Source: Loripinus fragilis
Lineage: Eukaryota; Mollusca; Bivalvia; Lucinida; Lucinidae
DNA: 64,000 bases
Reading direction: 5' to 3'
Assembly (NCBI GenBank): GCA_964019695.1
Contig: OZ026514.1
Coordinates: 98,944,845-99,008,844 of the forward strand
Shown: positions 57,960 to 64,000 of the stretch, one piece after another
How the letters are laid out: each line of letters begins with the position of its first letter
How positions within the stretch are numbered: the first letter of the stretch is position 1
Translations under genes and position numbers: made by a program
Notes under the pieces: model-generated
What the model was told of the DNA's origin: nothing
The model's database searches: none
Seen by the model: only the letters and a program-made list of their open reading frames with translations

Positions 57960-59420
57960 TATTATGATGAAGAAAAATGATCATTTTACCTTACATGAGT
58001 TTGGGTATTGTTTCAAATTATTAGAGTCAAAACCGTGGTATATGTCGCTGTTACAGAAACATCTGTGCACGTCCAATGAGACTGCACAAGACTGTTTCTG
58101 AACTAGCGTGCATGACCCGTTTATTTCATAACTGTTGTGCACGTCCCGACGAGACTGCACGAGAAGGAATTTGATCATTTGCTTACATTTCTCTGTTCAA
58201 CCTACTACTCAAAACATAGGCGCATGTTTCAGTATTCGAGACCTCCGTGTATGTCCGACGAGACCACGCGAGTCTGTTTCGAAGACTGTTGTGCATGTCC
58301 CAGTTTTAACATAAAACAACTACAGTGCATGTCCCTATGAGACTGCACGAGTATGTTTCTTAGAATAAAAATCAACTTTGGGTCGAAAGGAACAGAATTA
58401 ATAATTTATAAAATCAGAAAATAATTATTGTCAAACAAAATATGGCATGTTAGGTATCAAAATAATCGCAACTTTATACAGAATCTGAAACAAAATAGTT
58501 TATTTTAGTTAGAAAATGTTTTACTTTTCAACGCTAGATTTTAATTTTATTTTGTATTTTTAGACCAGGATGTGTCTCCTTAATTAGTGAGTCGAACCCA
58601 CGCTTCTCGCAGGTGTTGACATCAATTAAGGTGATCATATTTTAGCGTCTTACATTTGACGAACAATAGCGCTGTTCACACATGAGTCAGTTGTGCAAAC
58701 ATGCTCACGGAAGTTGATTTCACAACGTCTGTCATCCGCGTCCGTTAGGCGGCGGCGCTATTGTCAATCAAAGGGATTTATTCTGCTCAATTATTAATCT
58801 TAATGTTTTAGGACCGCCTTATACCTCTGCCAAGGCGATTGGCTTATGCTGTATATGGTACAATATGGGCGTGTCTGTTTTTAGAATTAGAGATATTTTG
58901 AATTGGGAGAAGTTAGTTAGGATTTACCAACTAAACGGGTAACACGCGATAAGGCAGTTAGGAATTACCAACTGAACGGTTTAGAAGCAATTAATTGCAT
59001 AGTTTGGATCTACCAACTCCGTGTTTAAGACATAGTTTGAATTTGTCAACTGAAAGTTTAAGACATTTATTCTGTTTTGGTAATTTTACCAAGTTTGAAA
59101 ACTAAGTTTAACGAACGCTTGGAATGTTCCAGCAAATTTATGTTATTTAAACATACATATTGAAGTATTATACGATCATTAGGAGAACTTATATATTACA
59201 TTTGTATTCATTCTTGGAACATGTTATAGTATTTTGAACATTAAGTTTGGATATGTTAAACTGAGAAGAAGAAAATTGGAAACTTTTATATTGTCTCCAG
59301 TGTTGTCATTTTATTTATTACATTTTGAGCACGGATATACCGCTCACTCTCACAGCTCACCACCATTTGCTGATTTCCCCACCACACACCAAAGGGACTT
59401 GAATTTTACATCATTAAAAT
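57960..59420 (+). repeat. Right terminal direct repeat
   Basis: Offset by 6,069 bp from the left copy, with no differences noticed up to 59390; the final 30 bp differ at several positions including one indel. It ends CATCATTAAAAT against LINE sequence. Just before it is a short purine stretch (AAGAGAG), a weak polypurine-tract candidate. Confidence 0.85.
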
Positions 59421-60615
59421 ATACAACATCAGCATATTCAAGAAGATGTCTTATAAAAGATATATATGACTTGGAGAGATTTCCTGTCAAGCTGAAATTT
59501 TAGTCTGTGTATAATATTTATACGATGCCGTGCTTTTGCTTTCACGAGTTCTAAAAGATCGTGCGAGGAGCAGTCCTGTAAGAATGTTAGCCCTAAATGT
59601 TTATAGGAGTTAACGTTCTGGTTCATGCTGAGAGGTGGGTGAAAAGGTTTATTATGTTTACGTGGTAGGGGCCGTATTAGCAGTATCATAGACTCAGATT
59701 TTGCTGGGTTAAATGATACTTGTAAGCCATCTGCCTGTCCAAGCATGTATTTTGGCAAGATCAGCGTTTAGTTCGTAAGCCGTACTTATGGGGTTATCTA
59801 CAATAATATGGAGACTATAGTATCGTCAGTGAAAAGCCTTATACAAGAATGTATATTATCTACAATATCATTAATATATATGAGAACAAGGAGAGTGCCT
59901 AAAATAGATCCTTGAGGTACGTCAGCCTTAATAAATGCCCAAGAAGAAGCAGAACCTGGAAGTACAACTCTCTGTTTCCTATCATTTAAATAGTCCTTAA
60001 ACCACGACAGAAGAAAACCAGAAATTCCAGCAGATTCAAGTTTACAGAGAAGCCCTCGATTTCAGACTCTATCAAAGGCTTTAATCATGTCGCACAACAC
60101 TGCTCTGACTTCTTTGCCTTGGTCAAGAGATTGACAGAAGGTGTTATTATATGTCTACTATAGTGCGAATCATGTTTACTGTCGTCGCCCTGGGTCCGGT
60201 CACATGTTAAACTAACGGTACCGGGAGCCAACTCACGACAGTAAACAAGAAACGGATTATAGCTGATTAACTGTAGAATCACAGAATAACTCCAGATTGT
60301 AGAGTAGTCAGTATGTAATTATCTCGGATGAAATTAAATAAATGTTTATGTACTATTTTTTTTCTAAGACTTTGCCTACTGTACTGAGTAGAGATATAGG
60401 CCTGTAGTTAGAAACAACTGTAGGGTCATCCTTTTTAAAGATAGGAGTTACATTTTCTTCCATCCATATTAAAGACACCTTGCCAGAGTTTGAAGAGAAG
60501 TTTAATAGATCACTATGAGGAAAGGAAAGGAGTTGAGCGAGTTCCTTTAACACACGATTGTTGATAGCATCTTGACTTGTTGCTTTACCAAATTGTAAAG
60601 CGGATTTTACACAGT
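59421..60615 (-). pseudogene. LINE reverse transcriptase, right of the 7.5-kb insertion
   Basis: The minus strand reads, with frame changes: INNRVLKELAQ, PIFKKDDPTVVSNYRPISLL, KAF.R near 60.07 kb, QGSILG, an FTDD box in place of the usual FADD, QVSFNPAKSESM, YKHLGLTF, and LLEYADVV at the insertion edge. It is 5'-truncated near 60.6 kb, about 100 bp inside the intron after the CARD exon. A small insert with TTTACTGTCGT/ACGACAGTAAA ends (about 60172-60250) also interrupts it. Dead copy. Confidence 0.8.
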
Positions 60616-60717
60616 TTCATGACATTAGCGGTATTTATCCTGATTTCCATTTCGCATGCCACACTATAGACTCGTCAAATCTTTGATCATTCAGGGGACA
60701 AGTCGGACTATACTTAC

Positions 60718-61012
60718 GTGTATTTAATTCCAGAACAGATATGACCCGACTGTAGCGGTTGTCAGCGTTATCCTTAAGATAATTACAGAACGCCAGAAAT
60801 CCCCTGTGTCCACTAGCAATGACAGCTTGAAGAAATTTTTCACATCTCATACTATGTGTATTAGGCATGGGATTCAAAATGTCCGACCTTTGACCACTCG
60901 TGAAAATTTCATGTTCAACAAATCTATGAACAAAATCCTCAACTCGTAATTCCTGTTTCAGAAACGTCCAGTTTCGCCTCAGCAGTCGTTCGTCCTCGGG
61001 ATTGACCGCCAT
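60718..61012 (-). CDS. CARD-domain protein, first coding exon
   Basis: The minus-strand ATG (context AAAAATGGC) opens 98 codons, ending in phase 1 at a perfect donor, ACAC|GTAAGTAT. The whole CARD fits in this exon as six predicted helices: DERLLRRNWTFLKQEL, VEDFVHRFVEHEI, SGQRSDILN, THSMRCEKFLQAVIAS, RGFLAFCNYLKD and RYSRVISVLE. CARDs are death-fold adaptors pairing with other CARDs in apoptotic and innate-immune complexes; the partner cannot be told here. The frame continues 27 codons past the donor but loses CARD character. The remaining exons are not recognised: downstream lie a LINE and a 7.5-kb insertion. A TATA-like TATTTATAAT is about 45 bp before the ATG. Either a multi-exon gene or an orphaned exon. 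Confidence 0.7.
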
Positions 61013-61734
61013 TTTTGTTTTTCGTTTATAATGTATTATAAATATGCGTTATATTCTAATCCACCATGGTTGCCTTAGCTTATACGTCTTCAATTATGAA
61101 TAAAAATGAAAGCAAATCATCTTTCTTAGTTTTAGTGTTTAAACTGTAACAAAATGATCCTGTTTTTTCTTCTTCTGAATTTAAAGAGGTAGACAAGTTC
61201 AATATACTTATGTTTACAGTTATACTAAAGTACGACTGAAAAATACATGACGCAGTCACTTGGCGATGTTGCCAAACTGCTGGACTTTCCAGAAATCTAT
61301 CGCATTGACTATGCTGGTATTTTAAATTGTATATGTGTCCTATTTCCATGAACAGAAACGGTGAAGCACATGCTGTAGGGCAGGTGTGCAGTGTGATCTG
61401 TGCCTATTTTCTCTGCATGCGACAAAGTTGGTTTTACATTGAAATGGTTCCTGTATCAATGCAAAATCATTTTTGGGAAACAAAACCTAACCATATGTCA
61501 GGACACATGAAAACCAACAAAACCGAATAGTAATCAAATCAGCCTAGCTATCAAATCAGTCAGGTCAAAGTTTTCAGACTGCTCTCAGAGGGTAGCTAAG
61601 AGCTCGTAGTTTATTACAGCGTAGAGTCAGACCAAAATGGGCAGGATCTGACTCTTCGCTGGTCGCATAGGCTTTTTCGTTGGTATTCACGGTCAAGCAC
61701 TGACTCAGTTATTATTTTTCGTTTTGCACATTTA

Positions 61735-61945
61735 ACTTTTTGCATGCTGGGCAGTTTTTTTTTAAATTTTTGTCGTCTGTGGATTTTTTTCTAACTTAAC
61801 ATTTTCAAAAAGATATTTCAAGAATACCCTTAGAGTGTCAAACAGTATGGATCCAGATCAGGCTCGACATTTTGTCGGGCCTTATCTGGGTCCAAATTTT
61901 TTGCATAGGTTATCAGCAGACGGCACTCGCAGGTAAAAAAAGTTA
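61735..61945 (+). mobile_element. Family B MITE
   Basis: TTTGCATGCTGGG, TTTTTGTCGTCTG, GAGTGTCAAACAGTATGGAT, a hairpin (CCAGATCAGGCTCGACA / TGTCGGGCCTTATCTGG), ending with AGGTTATCAGCAGACGGC. Confidence 0.7.
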
Positions 61946-62284
61946 TGTTATCACTGTTCTTGATACAAATAAATACAAGTCATGAAGCAAATTATTCAGT
62001 CTAATAGCGAGTAAGCATTTTTGGTAACACCCTTTCAATGCGCTGGCTAATTCTATTCCCCACAGTAAGAATACATTCTTACTCTGATCGACATGGTCGG
62101 ACATGTTGGGGTTTCGTTCAATGATTAGTAATGCTTGCCACGAGTCATTGTTTCTTTGACAAAATAGATTGTATCTAATATCCGTATCAATTTTATCAAA
62201 TTGTTTAGATGAACCTGCTTATTCATACAGCCATTTGTTTCGGCTGGTTTAGTTTTGAAAAGAATTAGGATATAAACCATTTAA

Positions 62285-62480
62285 CTCTTTGCATGCTGGG
62301 TATTTGTTGTGATTTTTGTCGTCTGCTGACTTTTTTTCTTCAAAATTAGCCTTTTTCACAGAATTCTTTCAGGAATACTAGCATAGTGTCAAACGGTTTG
62401 GATTCGAATCAGGACCGACATTCTCTGGTCCTGATCCGAGTCCAAGCTGTTTGCAAAGGTAATCAGGGACGACACAAGTC
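62285..62480 (+). mobile_element. Family B MITE
   Basis: Same order of blocks as the copy 550 bp upstream, with its own hairpin (TCAGGACCGACA / TCTGGTCCTGA). Two direct copies therefore lie side by side. Confidence 0.7.
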
Positions 62481-62564
62481 GCCGTTTACACGTAACGAAG
62501 TTTTAAAAAAGTACTACACAGTATATGCAGCAGGCGACTTTTCAAATTTAAAAACGTCATAATA

Positions 62565-62825
62565 GTAAGTGAAGGGAGCGCAGTGGCTCAGTGGTAGAGT
62601 GCTTGACTCGATACCGAAGGGCCGCGGGTTCGAGCCTCACCGGCGTCACTGCGTTGTGGTCCTTGAGCAAGACACATTTATCCTAGCTTAGTACTGGTTC
62701 AACCCAGGAAGACCCGTCCCGCATAACTGAAAGATTGATGAGTGGACGTAAAAAATCAAATCAAATCAAAAATAATAGTGAGTATGATCAGGAAATACCA
62801 CAATCACAAACCGCAGACAACCATT
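62565..62825 (+). repeat. SINE joined to a family C fragment, 14-bp target duplication
   Basis: AAAACGTCATAATA occurs at 62551-62564 and 62826-62839. Between them lie a complete tRNA-derived SINE (head from 62574) and, after its AAATCAAATCAAA tail, the first ~50 bp of family C (GTGAGTATGATCAGGAAATA). The duplication encloses both parts. Confidence 0.9.
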
Positions 62826-62839
62826 AAAACGTCATAATA

Positions 62840-63285
62840 TGGCCTTATGTTCCTTAATTTATGTTGAACACGAAACCCACAGGTTTGTCGTATTTGCAGT
62901 CGCGACTGGCTCTATTGGGGATTGTGAATCCTGTCTCCTGGTTGGCCAAGTTTGTCTTCATATCTCTCTATCAACATGAAAACTAAACTAGCTCACAGGT
63001 TGATATAGGTTGAAAACCAACTTGAACTAGTTGCCACAGGTTAATACTTGTATTCATGAATATTTACATTTTCGAAGCAATCCTTTAATGAATCTTTAGA
63101 TTTTGCAACCGTTCATAGCCTCATGAATTACACAAATCTGACAGCTGCCAAGCTCACTTGTCCATGCAATACGCTTATCAGCCAAAACGAGTTAAGTTCA
63201 CCAATTCAGTCTTTTTTTGTGTCCCATTCCCATTTTAGCATGTAAACAGTGTATTTTCTAACGCTTAAAGGCTTATAAGTTTAGT
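62840..63285. other. Intergenic, nothing recognised
   Basis: No repeat shared with the rest of the window and no coding signature seen. Confidence 0.4.
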
Positions 63286-63293
63286 TTAGGTTG

Positions 63294-63411
63294 ATGTCTA
63301 AACAATCAAGTAAAAGAAAAGCAATGGAAATGGTCGATAGTCATTCCTTACGACGTTTATTAGCAGCAAGTGCCCACAAAATTGCCCAAAAATGCTGTCC
63401 CATCGTCATAG
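63294..63411 (+). CDS. Weak candidate first exon
   Basis: An ATG near 63294 opens a frame with a basic, amphipathic N-terminus (SKQSSKRKAMEMVDSHSLRR, then LLAASAHKIAQKCCPIV) that reaches an ATA|GTATGT donor-like site at about 63411. The composition looks more protein-like than the surroundings, but no domain is recognisable and any continuation lies outside or is unseen. Confidence 0.25.
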
Positions 63412-64000
63412 TATGTAATTTTAAGAATGTGTTAGGCTCAATTGGTTGCTTTTATAAGCAGTTTTCAACTTAATTTTATTGACATTCATATATACCTTTC
63501 ATTTGATGTCCCTCGTTTGATTGAAAAGTGAAAAACACATTTTTTGTTGTACTGATGATTAATGTCCCATAATCTAATGTGAATTACGTTACCAATTTTA
63601 CCATCTCTCAAATTACAAACCATACATGTTAAGCTCACATCAAACGTCTCTATGTCAAGAGGATTTATATGTGCATGGACAAGGGTACGAATTTGGGGAA
63701 ACACTTCTTTATTTATTGCAGATGAAAATATATCTGAGCTTGTCTAAAAAATATGCAGTTTTGTGAATTACGTTACCCTATAGTTATAATTTTATAAGAA
63801 GAGGTACAAATATTGCAATTGAAGCCAATGTAAGAACTATAACCTACAGTAGTACCACGACCTCTAAGTAATGACCCTCGATTATTGCAATGTATTTACC
63901 GTTGCAGTCACGCCTCAAAGCGTTTTGTGGAAGTTTAACTATATAACGAACCTTACAAGAACTTTAAAAGAAGTTGTTTGCATAGAAAAAAATAAGTGGA

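Larger units (their letters stand above)
51891..59420 (+). mobile_element. 7.5-kb element with 1.46-kb direct terminal repeats, nested in a LINE
   Basis: Two direct repeats (51891-53352 and 57960-59420) bound a 4.6-kb interior holding one 237-aa ORF and two tandem arrays. The insertion site is exact. The LINE codons on either side rejoin if one of two flanking ATA triplets is removed, giving a 3-bp target duplication (51888-51890 / 59421-59423). TGG follows the left repeat immediately (TGGTCGAGAGTCCGGAGT at 53353), as a tRNA primer site would, but I cannot match it to a tRNA. Termini are TATTATGATG and CATCATTAAAAT, not plain TG...CA. No protease, RT, RNase H, integrase, transposase or tyrosine recombinase is visible, so it is non-autonomous: a LARD-type LTR derivative or a composite of two DNA elements. 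Confidence 0.8.

Noticed and set aside
51891..59420. Simple 6-kb tandem segmental duplication
   Set aside because: The whole interval interrupts one LINE whose codons rejoin precisely with a 3-bp duplication, which points to insertion of a single element.
51891..59420. DIRS- or Ngaro-type tyrosine-recombinase element
   Set aside because: No recombinase or RT frame, no inverted termini with an internal complementary region, and a target duplication is present.

Overview
The window reads as AT-rich nuclear DNA of a marine invertebrate, most likely a bivalve mollusc. It has intron-containing genes with standard GT-AG junctions, a very high density of palindromic MITE-like elements, tRNA-derived SINEs, decayed non-LTR retrotransposons and satellites. 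The Mab-21/cGAS-like gene and the CARD exon belong to families expanded in bivalves. The species assignment is inference. There is no prokaryotic operon structure and no CRISPR array.

Layout. 1-5900: no gene seen; dispersed repeats, a tandem element of about 150-bp units (3.4-5.1 kb), and a 551-bp MITE with a perfect 50-bp palindrome just upstream of the first gene. 5928-11451 (+): a Mab-21/cGAS-like nucleotidyltransferase gene, modelled here as three phase-compatible coding exons (938 aa), with a helical-repeat region and a charged 55-residue repeat tail. 11.6-22.9 kb: repeats, including a 5'-truncated LINE (15.0-17.2 kb, minus), a MITE nested in another repeat (17.47-18.30 kb), SINEs and palindromes. 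23351-24565 (minus): large terminal exon of a coiled-coil protein with candidate upstream exons at 25167-25184 and 27443-27480, the large exon lying between two copies of one MITE family. 25.4-40.3 kb: SINEs, a 480-bp foldback element with a 6-bp target duplication, tRNA-like sequences, LINE tails and a FLYWCH-bearing transposon relic. 40306-49556: a nearly identical 2,197-bp macrosatellite (4.2 copies) dense in TGACCT nuclear-receptor half-sites. 51.2-61.0 kb (minus): a CARD-encoding first exon (60718-61012) whose intron holds a LINE. That LINE is split by a 7.5-kb element with 1.46-kb direct terminal repeats, one 237-aa orphan coiled-coil ORF and two tandem arrays. 61.1-64 kb: further MITEs, a SINE with a 14-bp target duplication and one weak candidate first exon.

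How it fits together. The three supported genes are not a visible operon or pathway. Two of them, the cGAS-like protein and the CARD protein, belong to innate-immune families, but sharing 64 kb is not evidence that they work together. The rest is a record of repeated transposition. Nesting gives a relative order: CARD intron, then LINE, then 7.5-kb element; and repeat family D, then the TGAGGGTC MITE.
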